Shown here piece after piece: positions 1-5,428 of a stretch of 5,428 nucleotides of DNA. The notes beneath the pieces were generated by a model. That model was not told the DNA's origin and searched no databases. It saw only the letters and a list, made by a program, of their open reading frames with translations. How positions within the stretch are numbered: position 1 is the first letter of the stretch; every line of letters starts with the position of its first letter. Source of the DNA: Candidatus Symbiothrix sp. (GTDB lineage Bacteria; Bacteroidota; Bacteroidia; Bacteroidales; Azobacteroidaceae); contig JAISWY010000167.1 of NCBI GenBank assembly GCA_031270925.1, positions 1 through 5,428 of the forward strand, in the 5' to 3' direction. The translations under genes were made by a program, and so were the position numbers.

Positions 1-532
1 AACACCAAACGCGCCCTTCAATCCGTTGAGTATAAGCCGATGCCGGATATTGCAGGCGTGCAAACACGAAACGGTTCAAGGCCGTATATCCGCCGGGAAA
101 TTGCGGCATGATTTCCGCTTCGATATATATTTTTTCACTCAATTCGTGCAAATCCTCTACAAGCGGTTCGCCCGGTTTCTCTTCCGGAATGGGCGGTGCA
201 TCGAATAATTCGTGGATGGCTTCTTCTGTATCGGATGCTTCTTCTGTGATGTTAAAATCCTCATATACAGTCGGTTGATTTTGTTCATTTACTGGCTCGA
301 CGATTTCTTCAGTATCCGTTTTCGATTCGGGAACCGACAACTGCGAATTATCCATTTCCGTTTCTATTAGCAAGGTAGAAGGAATATTGTTCCAACTTAT
401 ATCATAATCCGATTCTTCGCTTCGCCATTCCAACATCACAAACAAGGTGGCCAGAATGAACGTGAAACCCAGCAAGAAAAAAGTTGTGCGTTCGTTTTCC
501 AAATCGGCTTGTCCGTTTTTTTTCGAATCCAT
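1..532 (-). CDS. Energy transducer TonB, N-terminal 177 residues (3' end outside window)
   Basis: TonB-type protein that would carry proton-motive-force energy from an inner-membrane ExbB/ExbD complex to TonB-dependent outer-membrane receptors. I translated it directly from the ATG at 532-530; the frame stays open to the window edge. Residues 1-16 are cytoplasmic (ADLENER), and residues 17-34 form one hydrophobic helix (FFLLGFTFILATLFVML) followed by EW. Residues 38-137 are a periplasmic linker with roughly 29 Glu/Asp and very few basic residues, ending in a short Pro-containing stretch (APPIPEEKPGEP). From residue 138 the Bacteroidetes-type TonB C-terminal domain begins: EAEIMPQFPGGYTAL, then LQYP and EGRVW, where the window ends. 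The usual continuation would be about 50-60 more residues. It starts 9 bases after the porin stop, so the two are probably co-transcribed. No Shine-Dalgarno sequence is seen, as is normal for this phylum. Family identity is firm; the partner receptor is unknown. Confidence 0.9.
   Translation of the reverse strand, partial: MDSKKNGQADLENERTTFFLLGFTFILATLFVMLEWRSEESDYDISWNNIPSTLLIETEMDNSQLSVPESKTDTEEIVEPVNEQNQPTVYEDFNITEEASDTEEAIHELFDAPPIPEEKPGEPLVEDLHELSEKIYIEAEIMPQFPGGYTALNRFVFARLQYPASAYTQRIEGRVWC
219..247 (-). repeat. In-frame 11-bp direct repeat in the TonB linker
   Basis: ACAGAAGAAGC (minus strand) occurs twice, at 237-247 and 219-229, with an 18-base period. It encodes TEEA twice (residues 96-99 and 102-105) within the acidic linker. 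Because the period is six codons, gain or loss of a unit would keep frame and only change linker length. It probably reflects local duplication in a low-constraint spacer. Confidence 0.6.
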
Positions 533-541
533 ACAGCAAAA

Positions 542-2566
542 TCAATTGATAAAATCGACCGAAAGCCCCAACCGCAACACCATAGGGTTGACCGGATAAT
601 GCGACAGGGAAAAATATTCGGGCGGTGAAAAAATCATCGCACTTGCATTATAATATTCAAGGAAGAAGCGTGTTTGCTTCAAATGACAATTCAAGAAAGC
701 GCTCATTAACGGATAGTTACCAACTTTCACTTCGTTTTGCAATTTGAATTGTTGAGTGGCCGGTTCGTAGCCCGGCGCATAATACTTCGTCCAATAATGC
801 GCGTTGGTTCCCATTTGAACCGTCAATACTTTGGCAATTTTGAATTGAACATAAAGGCTCGAATAGGCGGCAAAAGCGGGCAAAGGCAACAATTCCTGTT
901 TGGATGAAAGTTGATAAACCATTTGATTATCCCAATGCAAAGCCTTGAATTGAAAATTTTGATCTAAGCGGGCAGCGATGATTTGAATATTTTCGCCGGT
1001 TTGTTTCGGTAATCCATCGTTACCGAAATAAATATAATTCGTCAGATTTTCAACACCCAATGAAAACGCGGTTTTGGTATGCGGAATCGTGATTTTTCCG
1101 CCGATATGCACTTTTTTTATTTTGCCGAAATCGTTATCCCACCAAAAATAACGACTGTGATAATGATTTTCGTAATACGTGGGCGCCAAATTTTTCAAGT
1201 AAGCATTGGCTTGAATCGAAGCCGTGTCGCCCCAAAGCGGAATCCGCGTTTCAACTGTTCCCGACAGGTTCATATCGCCCAAATTATCACCCAAAATGCC
1301 CAAACTGCCTTGCGCGTGATAACGTAAAATTTTGCCGGTTCGCTTCGCCAATTCACCGCCGACATAAATGGACGATTGATTTTGCTTGTTCCATTGAGCC
1401 GATTCGTTCAACAATATAAACGAACGAAAATCGTGCGTAAGGAAAGCCGTTAAATCGAATTTCGCCCAAGAGCTAAAACCTTCGCGTAACGATAAGGCTA
1501 CTGTATTGCCCACTGAATAATAAGCTGTTGAATCGTTTATTCCGATAATATTGTTCTGTGCGAAAGCATCGGTTTTATCTTGGTAATAATCAGCTATTTG
1601 CGTTGAATCGCCGTAAAAACTTTTCTTATTATTTTGATAATCAAAAGTATAGATGACACTCGAAACGGGAACGAATTGCTTAATCGTATCTCCTTCTTCA
1701 TCAATGAATTGAGTTTGGCGTTCAAAGCCTAAATTATAATGATAGTTCAGGTAAACTTGCATTCCTTTTTGATGGTTCCACACCTGATTTGTGCCATCGC
1801 TAAGCCTCGTCCGAATATCACGGCTAGGAATACCTTCGGCATCTACGTAATCGGGATGCGAAATATAATTATCGTCTTCAATTCCACCGTTTTCGGCATT
1901 CGTATAATTGGCCGGATTCACAAACAGATGCACTTGATGTCTGTCTGACAAGTAGTTACCGAAAAACACCCAATCCAAATGCTTGGCCGATTGTGATTGG
2001 TAAAAGCCGCGCGCATAGAGATAATCAACATCCACGCCCACATTCAGTTTTTTGCCGAAATTGGAATTGAGCAAAGCCCGGAAACGTTCTTCGCGCATCA
2101 AACGGCCGCCGGCGCGTTGGTAAGCCACATTGGAGTGTGGAATTTTCGTATTGATAAACGGATAATTCGAGGCTGTGCGGCGATAAATGGAAAAAACATC
2201 AACAAACAGAAATTGCGAGCGATCGGCGCGTTCGAAAAACACGCGCGATTCGGCCGGCAGACCTAAATTGCCCAAATAAGCCATTGAAACGCCTTGCCCT
2301 TCTACGCTTGTTCGGTTGAAATAATCGGTTAGAAATGTATCGGGACGGGCGGGAATGATTTCGCCGGTGCGTTGCGTAATATTCCAATAATTGATTTTGC
2401 GGGTGGTATCTATTGCCGGCGCCGATTGTAGATTGTAGATTGTAGCGTTTAGAGTTTGGCGGGTTGTATCCGGAACTTGGAGCGTATCGGGCAACAAAGC
2501 CTCCTGTCCGAAGCAAGCGAACGAGCAAGACACAAGCAAAAGCAGGATGATATTTCGATTTCTCAC
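542..2566 (-). CDS. Putative outer-membrane porin, Porin_10 type (674 aa)
   Basis: Predicted outer-membrane beta-barrel of the Bacteroidetes putative porin family (Porin_10 type); its substrate is unknown. Residues 1-20 form a signal peptide (basic MRNRN, leucine core, cleavage probably after ACFG to leave Q21). Residues 22-90 are a periplasmic-facing N-terminal stretch containing the family-like INYWNIT and a PDTFLTDYFNR segment. YLGNLGLPAESR (97-108) and PFINTKIPHSNVAYQ (136-150) fit the conserved core as I remember it. The rest is a run of alternating aromatic/polar strands ending in LRLGLSVDFIN, a typical terminal strand. The start is GTG at 2566-2564: an in-frame TAA lies at 2578-2576 and the next in-frame Met is about residue 95, beyond the signal peptide. 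An ATG at 2568 is out of frame and hits TGA at once. The likely promoter is at 2590-2597, and TonB follows. A lipobox-like LVSC (11-14) makes lipoprotein export a less likely alternative. The family call comes from recognition, not a search. Confidence 0.88.
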   Translation of the reverse strand: MRNRNIILLLLVSCSFACFGQEALLPDTLQVPDTTRQTLNATIYNLQSAPAIDTTRKINYWNITQRTGEIIPARPDTFLTDYFNRTSVEGQGVSMAYLGNLGLPAESRVFFERADRSQFLFVDVFSIYRRTASNYPFINTKIPHSNVAYQRAGGRLMREERFRALLNSNFGKKLNVGVDVDYLYARGFYQSQSAKHLDWVFFGNYLSDRHQVHLFVNPANYTNAENGGIEDDNYISHPDYVDAEGIPSRDIRTRLSDGTNQVWNHQKGMQVYLNYHYNLGFERQTQFIDEEGDTIKQFVPVSSVIYTFDYQNNKKSFYGDSTQIADYYQDKTDAFAQNNIIGINDSTAYYSVGNTVALSLREGFSSWAKFDLTAFLTHDFRSFILLNESAQWNKQNQSSIYVGGELAKRTGKILRYHAQGSLGILGDNLGDMNLSGTVETRIPLWGDTASIQANAYLKNLAPTYYENHYHSRYFWWDNDFGKIKKVHIGGKITIPHTKTAFSLGVENLTNYIYFGNDGLPKQTGENIQIIAARLDQNFQFKALHWDNQMVYQLSSKQELLPLPAFAAYSSLYVQFKIAKVLTVQMGTNAHYWTKYYAPGYEPATQQFKLQNEVKVGNYPLMSAFLNCHLKQTRFFLEYYNASAMIFSPPEYFSLSHYPVNPMVLRLGLSVDFIN
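2424..2445 (-). repeat. Heptanucleotide tandem repeat (TACAATC x3) inside the porin gene
   Basis: Three perfect head-to-tail copies of a 7-bp unit (GATTGTA on the plus strand at 2424-2430, 2431-2437 and 2438-2444), plus one further matching base. They encode porin residues 41-48 (ATIYNLQS), in the region between the signal peptide and the barrel. Seven is not a multiple of three, so gain or loss of one unit would shift the reading frame. Confidence 0.9.
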
Positions 2567-2589
2567 ATTTTCCGATTACAAAACGGGCG

Positions 2590-2597
2590 CAAAGTTA
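2590..2597 (-). promoter_or_regulatory. Candidate Bacteroidetes -7 promoter element for the porin-tonB operon
   Basis: The minus strand reads TAACTTTG, an exact match to the Bacteroidetes -7 consensus TAnnTTTG, with 23 bases between it and the GTG start. I see no TTG-type -33 element at the expected 19-21 base spacing. An eight-base A tract lies between the two positions instead. The same CTAACTTTG string occurs upstream of dinB, which supports it being functional. The missing -33 box lowers confidence. Confidence 0.5.
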
Positions 2598-2634
2598 GCC
2601 ATTTTTTTTGATTTGTATTGCATGGTTTAAATAT

Positions 2635-2661
2635 AAAAAAGGAATAAAGACTCGCAGTCCC
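2635..2661 (-). terminator. Weak candidate Rho-independent terminator after dinB
   Basis: On the minus strand, 24 bases past the dinB stop, GGGACT-GCG-AGTCTT can form a short hairpin: four Watson-Crick pairs extended by two G-U pairs, with a three-base loop. It is followed by a pyrimidine-rich run ending in TTTTTT at 2640-2635. The position between dinB and the porin promoter is right, but the stem is short and the T run is not immediately adjacent. Confidence 0.35.
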
Positions 2662-2685
2662 GTCGGACAAATGATATGAATCCAT

Positions 2686-3753
2686 TCAGAACAAATCAAG
2701 TTCCAGTTGCAATTGCTTTTTACAAGGCTTATCCGAAGCGTTGCCAACACCAAAACCAATCAGTCTAACAGGCTGCTCCGACAAGTCGATATGCTTCATC
2801 ATTTCCCGCGCAATTGCCCACATCGGACGGAAATCCATTATTTTGTGCGGCAAAGTCCTACTGCGCGTAATAATTTTGAAATCGGCATACTTGATTTTAA
2901 TAGTAATGGTTTTGCCGAAAAAGTTTTCCTCTTTCATACGCTCAAAAACTTCCTTTGCCAAATGATAAAGTTCGACAGTCAGTAAAATCCGGTTATCCTT
3001 GTCCTGCAAAAAGGTCGTTTCGTTGCTGATGGACTTGGTGCTGCGATTAGGCTCCACTTCTCGGTTGTCGATGCCGCGGGCATAGAGGTAAAGGTCATGT
3101 CCCATTTTCCCGAACAGCCTTACAAGCGAATTTTCCGAATATTGTTTCAGGTCATAGCCCGTATAAATACCATTATCGTGCATCTTTTGGGCGGTTACCT
3201 TGCCCACGCCGAAAAACTGCTCGATTTTCAAACTTTCCACAAACATTTCCGCATTTTCCGGTGGGATAACAAACAATCCATCGGGTTTGTTCTGTTCCGA
3301 AGCGATTTTCGCAAGGAATTTATTAACGGATACGCCGGCGGAAGCGGTCAGCGCTGTTGTTTCAAAAATCCGCTTGCGAATTTCCCCGGCAATCAATGTT
3401 GCCGAAGGATTATTTTTGTGATTGACGGTTACATCCAGAAAGGCTTCGTCGAGCGACAAGGGTTCGACCAAATCCGTATATTCCAGAAAAATTTCGCGGA
3501 TTTGTGTTGAAACTTTGTGATAAACCTCGAATCGGGGTGGAACGAAAATTAATCCGGGGCATTTATTTTTGGCAGTCAGCGAGGGCATGGCGGAATGCAC
3601 GCCATATTTTCGGGCTTCATAGCTGGCCGTCGAAACCACGCCCCGCGCTTCGCCATAGCCGACGGCAATGGCTTTACCTCGGAGTTTGGCGTTATCGCGC
3701 TGCTCAACGCTTGCGTAGAAAGCGTCCATGTCTATATGGATTATTTTCCGCAT
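2686..3753 (-). CDS. dinB: DNA polymerase IV (Y-family, DinB), 355 aa
   Basis: Error-prone Y-family translesion polymerase that extends DNA past damaged bases in the cytoplasm. The N-terminus MRKIIHIDMDAF is diagnostic. Catalytic carboxylates are D8 and D102/E103 (in SLDEAF), and Y13 occupies the steric-gate position that excludes ribonucleotides. The palm/fingers segment SAGVSVNKFLAKIAS lies at 138-152. A helix-hairpin-helix thumb segment (FGVGKVTAQKMHDNGI) lies near 181-196. YARGIDNREVEP (224-235) leads into the little-finger domain, which runs to about 340. The C-terminus KKQLQLELDLF matches the sliding-clamp-binding hexapeptide pattern QLxLxL. The length matches the family (E. coli DinB is 351 aa). 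I place the start at ATG 3753-3751, not at the in-frame TTG at 3774, because that TTG lies inside the promoter element and the family begins at MRKII. The gene stands alone between two intergenic gaps. Confidence 0.96.
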   Translation of the reverse strand: MRKIIHIDMDAFYASVEQRDNAKLRGKAIAVGYGEARGVVSTASYEARKYGVHSAMPSLTAKNKCPGLIFVPPRFEVYHKVSTQIREIFLEYTDLVEPLSLDEAFLDVTVNHKNNPSATLIAGEIRKRIFETTALTASAGVSVNKFLAKIASEQNKPDGLFVIPPENAEMFVESLKIEQFFGVGKVTAQKMHDNGIYTGYDLKQYSENSLVRLFGKMGHDLYLYARGIDNREVEPNRSTKSISNETTFLQDKDNRILLTVELYHLAKEVFERMKEENFFGKTITIKIKYADFKIITRSRTLPHKIMDFRPMWAIAREMMKHIDLSEQPVRLIGFGVGNASDKPCKKQLQLELDLF

Positions 3754-3771
3754 CAATGCCTGAATTTGGGA

Positions 3772-3803
3772 CAAAGTTAGGCATATTTATGCTTTCATGA
3801 AAA
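3772..3803 (-). promoter_or_regulatory. Candidate dinB promoter (-33/-7, Bacteroidetes type)
   Basis: The minus strand has TAACTTTG at 3779-3772, matching the -7 consensus TAnnTTTG. An imperfect -33 box, TTTT (3803-3800; consensus TTTG), lies 20 bases upstream, within the usual 19-21 spacing. The -7 box ends 18 bases before the dinB ATG, giving a very short leader. The spacer contains a palindrome (3781-3792), and a second one overlaps the -33 box. Confidence 0.55.
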
Positions 3804-3829
3804 TTATCCGATTGTCATGGTTTCGGATA
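3781..3829 (-). promoter_or_regulatory. Three consecutive palindromes upstream of dinB: possible operators
   Basis: Three inverted repeats sit almost end to end. First, GCATA-N2-TATGC at 3781-3792, between the -33 and -7 boxes. Second, the perfect 10-bp palindrome TTTCATGAAA at 3793-3802, overlapping the -33 box. Third, TATCCGA-N11-TCGGATA at 3805-3829, which begins 13 bases after the symporter stop. The third could instead be a weak terminator hairpin for the symporter transcript, since it is followed by ATTTT. None matches the LexA boxes of E. coli (CTGT-N8-ACAG) or Bacillus (GAAC-N4-GTTC). The repeats are plain in the sequence; an operator role is inferred from position. Confidence 0.5.
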
Positions 3830-3842
3830 GAATGTTCAAAAA

Positions 3843-5051
3843 TCACACATCAACCGGGAGTTTTTCGCCTTCCGATTTGGCAACCATTACAGCAACGCAA
3901 GTATCTCCATAAACATTGACGGCGGTACGCATCATATCCAACAGCCTGTCCACTCCTATAACTAAACCGATACCTTCCAAAGGCAGCCCTACTACATTCA
4001 GTATCAGCGCCATCATAACCAAGGCTGACATGGGGATGCTGGCCGCACCGATGGCGCAAAGAAGCGAGGTAAATACAACCAGCGCCTGTTGCGCAACCGA
4101 AAGGTCTATACCATACGCCTGTGCTATAAAAATTACGGCTACACATTCCAGCAATGCTGTTCCATCCATATTGATGGCTGTTCCCAGGGGAATGGTAAAA
4201 TGGGTAATTTTGGACGAAATGCCGTCTTTATGCTCTACGGCATACATGGTCAGCGGCATTGTTGCACCGGACGACGAAGTTGTGAAGGCCGTCAGTAAGG
4301 GGGTGGACATATTCTTGAAGTGCCGCCACGGTTTTACGCCATAACCGAACCTCAATATCAACGGCAACCATATAAATGTATGAACAGCCAAACCGATGGT
4401 AACCGTCAGAAAATAGAACAATATAACCCGAAGCAAGGCCACAACGTCGCCGGCTGCGCTAACCTGCTTCGCTACAATAGCAAAAATGCCGAGGGGCGAG
4501 AATCGGATAATCCATTTCGTTATGATAAACATAACTTCCTGCCCGCCTTTGATAAAAACCGTCAGCGCCGATTTTCCCTCAGATGATATTTTGGGTATGC
4601 TCAACCCAACCAAAAAGGAAATAAAAATAACCGGTATCGTGCTGTTTTGAGTAAAGGCATAAAAAATATTTTTCGGAACAAAACCAACAACAATATCTTT
4701 TAGCGAAGTTTGTCCCAGATTTTCGGGGATACTGCCGGCAAGTTCTAATTGTACGCTATTTCCCGGCTTGATTATATTTACCAGTAACAAACCAGTAGTA
4801 ATAGCAATCAGCATGGTCAGAACGTAGTAAGCGAATGTTTTTGTCCATAACCGTTTCAAGCTGAAACTTGATCCCTGAATGCCGCAAATACTGTTGGCAA
4901 TCGAAAAAAACATGAGGGGGACGATCAACATGCTCAAGGCATTGATAAACATATCGCCAATCCACGAAACAGAAGGTGTAATTCCGGGCAACAAAATGCC
5001 AAAGATAACACCCGAAACAAGCGATAAAAAAATTTGCCAATGCAGTTTCAT
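3843..5051 (-). CDS. Dicarboxylate/amino acid:cation symporter (DAACS/SDF, GltPh-like), 402 aa
   Basis: Inner-membrane secondary transporter that imports an amino acid or dicarboxylate with Na+ or H+; the family works as trimers moving by an elevator mechanism. The length is close to GltPh (about 420 aa). The N-terminal two-thirds holds the scaffold helices. The transport core is clear: HP1 with TTSSSGATMPLT (257-268), TM7 with NMDGT (294-298, cation site), HP2 with GAASIPMSA (335-343), and TM8 with D368, D372, R375, T376, N379 and D383 (VDRLLDMMRTAVNVYGD). R375 aligns with GltPh R397, which binds the side-chain carboxylate of aspartate, so an acidic substrate is favoured over Ser/Thr or neutral amino acids. 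The ATG at 5051-5049 overlaps the TGA of the upstream threonine synthase, implying translational coupling. No separate promoter is seen. The HP1 serine and HP2 tip residues depart from GltPh. The family is certain; the exact substrate is not. Confidence 0.93.
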   Translation of the reverse strand: MKLHWQIFLSLVSGVIFGILLPGITPSVSWIGDMFINALSMLIVPLMFFSIANSICGIQGSSFSLKRLWTKTFAYYVLTMLIAITTGLLLVNIIKPGNSVQLELAGSIPENLGQTSLKDIVVGFVPKNIFYAFTQNSTIPVIFISFLVGLSIPKISSEGKSALTVFIKGGQEVMFIITKWIIRFSPLGIFAIVAKQVSAAGDVVALLRVILFYFLTVTIGLAVHTFIWLPLILRFGYGVKPWRHFKNMSTPLLTAFTTSSSGATMPLTMYAVEHKDGISSKITHFTIPLGTAINMDGTALLECVAVIFIAQAYGIDLSVAQQALVVFTSLLCAIGAASIPMSALVMMALILNVVGLPLEGIGLVIGVDRLLDMMRTAVNVYGDTCVAVMVAKSEGEKLPVDV

Positions 5052-5428
5052 TCCACAATATTGTCTAAATATTTATATCCGCTACCGGTATTCAGCAGCA
5101 ACACCGTTTCGCCTTCTTTTATCCATGCCGAGCGGCTCAACACTTTGCAGGCGTGCCAAAGAGCAGCTCCTTCGGGTGCAACGAGCAAGCCTTCGTGACT
5201 CGCTATTTCGCGCAGGGCAGCCAGAATATCCTCATCGTCGGCGCTTACCGAATTGCCTTTGCTGTCGTACAATACTTGCAGGATAACTTTATCGGCGTAA
5301 GGCTTGGGAACCCGCAATCCGTTGGCCACCGTAAAACCATGATCTTTATAGGTCGAACTCTTTTCGTTTTGATGAAAAGCCGTATAAATACCGTTGCAAC
5401 TGTCGCTCTGAACGGCAACCATTCGCGG
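5048..5428 (-). CDS. thrC: Threonine synthase, C-terminal 126 residues (5' end outside window)
   Basis: Fold-type II PLP enzyme that converts O-phosphohomoserine to threonine and phosphate, the last step of threonine synthesis in the cytoplasm. Only the C-terminal part is present; the PLP lysine and phosphate-binding loop would lie upstream. The visible sequence begins PRMVAVQSDSC, a strand that typically follows the PLP domain core. It continues through GLRVPKPYADKVIL, DEDILAALREIASHEGL, LVAPEGAALWHA and ends with TVLLLNTGSGYKYLD, close to the C-terminus of compact threonine synthases of the Thermus/archaeal/plant-like type. The frame is open to the window edge, so the ATG at 5422 is an internal methionine, not the start. 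The stop TGA (5050-5048) overlaps the symporter ATG, making the two genes a likely operon. A related PLP enzyme, such as a cysteate-synthase-like paralogue, cannot be excluded without the N-terminus. Confidence 0.85.
   Translation of the reverse strand, partial: PRMVAVQSDSCNGIYTAFHQNEKSSTYKDHGFTVANGLRVPKPYADKVILQVLYDSKGNSVSADDEDILAALREIASHEGLLVAPEGAALWHACKVLSRSAWIKEGETVLLLNTGSGYKYLDNIVE

Noticed and set aside
2199..2528. 109-codon open frame on the minus strand inside the porin gene
   Set aside because: It overlaps the real porin frame entirely, is rich in Arg/Asn with no recognisable domain, and shares YNLQS only because a 7-bp repeat reads the same in every frame.
2525..2536. Lipobox LVSC at porin residues 11-14, suggesting a lipoprotein
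   Set aside because: The hydrophobic core would be very short, and ACFG before Q21 gives a normal signal peptidase I site typical of Bacteroidetes outer-membrane barrels. Kept only as a minor alternative.
3097..3510. 137-codon open frame on the plus strand opposite dinB
   Set aside because: It lies antisense to strongly conserved Pol IV coding sequence and has no protein-like features of its own.
3754..3774. Seven-residue N-terminal extension of DinB from an in-frame TTG
   Set aside because: The TTG lies within the TAACTTTG promoter element, and the family starts at MRKIIH; the ATG at 3753 is far better.
3831..3842. GAACATTC near the symporter stop as a Bacillus-type SOS box
   Set aside because: Only the GAAC half matches; the spacing and second half (GTTC) are absent.
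3916..4344. 142-codon open frame on the plus strand opposite the symporter
   Set aside because: It mirrors the symporter's NMDGT and TM8 region, which is clearly the real gene; no independent promoter or domain is seen.
4879..5286. 135-codon plus-strand open frame across the synthase/symporter junction
   Set aside because: It is antisense to two well-supported genes and its composition resembles a reverse-strand shadow.
1..5428. tRNA, rRNA, CRISPR array, insertion sequence or defence system
   Set aside because: Nearly all bases lie in five recognisable genes, and the gaps (9, about 88 and about 119 bases) are too short and show none of these features.

Overview
The window looks like ordinary chromosome from a member of the Bacteroidota, most likely Bacteroidales-like. 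Four things point there. The beta-barrel protein resembles the Bacteroidetes-specific putative porin family (Porin_10). The TonB protein has the Bacteroidetes-style N-terminus (ADLEN then a membrane helix) and an acidic linker. Gene starts lack Shine-Dalgarno sequences. Two start regions carry the promoter element TAACTTTG, which fits the Bacteroidetes -7 consensus TAnnTTTG. No rRNA, tRNA, CRISPR array, transposase or phage gene is visible.

All five genes lie on the minus strand, so transcription runs from high to low coordinates. The order is: the C-terminal end of a threonine synthase (5428-5048, cut by the window edge); a dicarboxylate/amino acid:cation symporter (5051-3843) that overlaps the synthase stop by an ATGA junction; an 88-base gap with palindromes and a promoter; DNA polymerase IV, dinB (3753-2686); a gap of about 119 bases with a weak terminator and a promoter; a Porin_10-type outer-membrane protein with a GTG start (2566-542); and an energy-transducing TonB protein starting 9 bases after the porin stop (532 to beyond position 1).

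This suggests three transcription units. The synthase and symporter appear translationally coupled and may link uptake of an acidic amino acid to aspartate-family synthesis (inference). dinB appears to have its own promoter, with an unusually dense set of palindromes just upstream. The porin and TonB gene appear to form an envelope-transport operon.

I found no convincing undescribed multi-gene system. The points most worth checking are the stacked palindromes at the dinB promoter, a frame-breaking 7-bp tandem repeat early in the porin, unusual residues at the symporter substrate gates, a doubled clamp-binding motif at the Pol IV C-terminus, and an AUGUGA overlap at the porin start.
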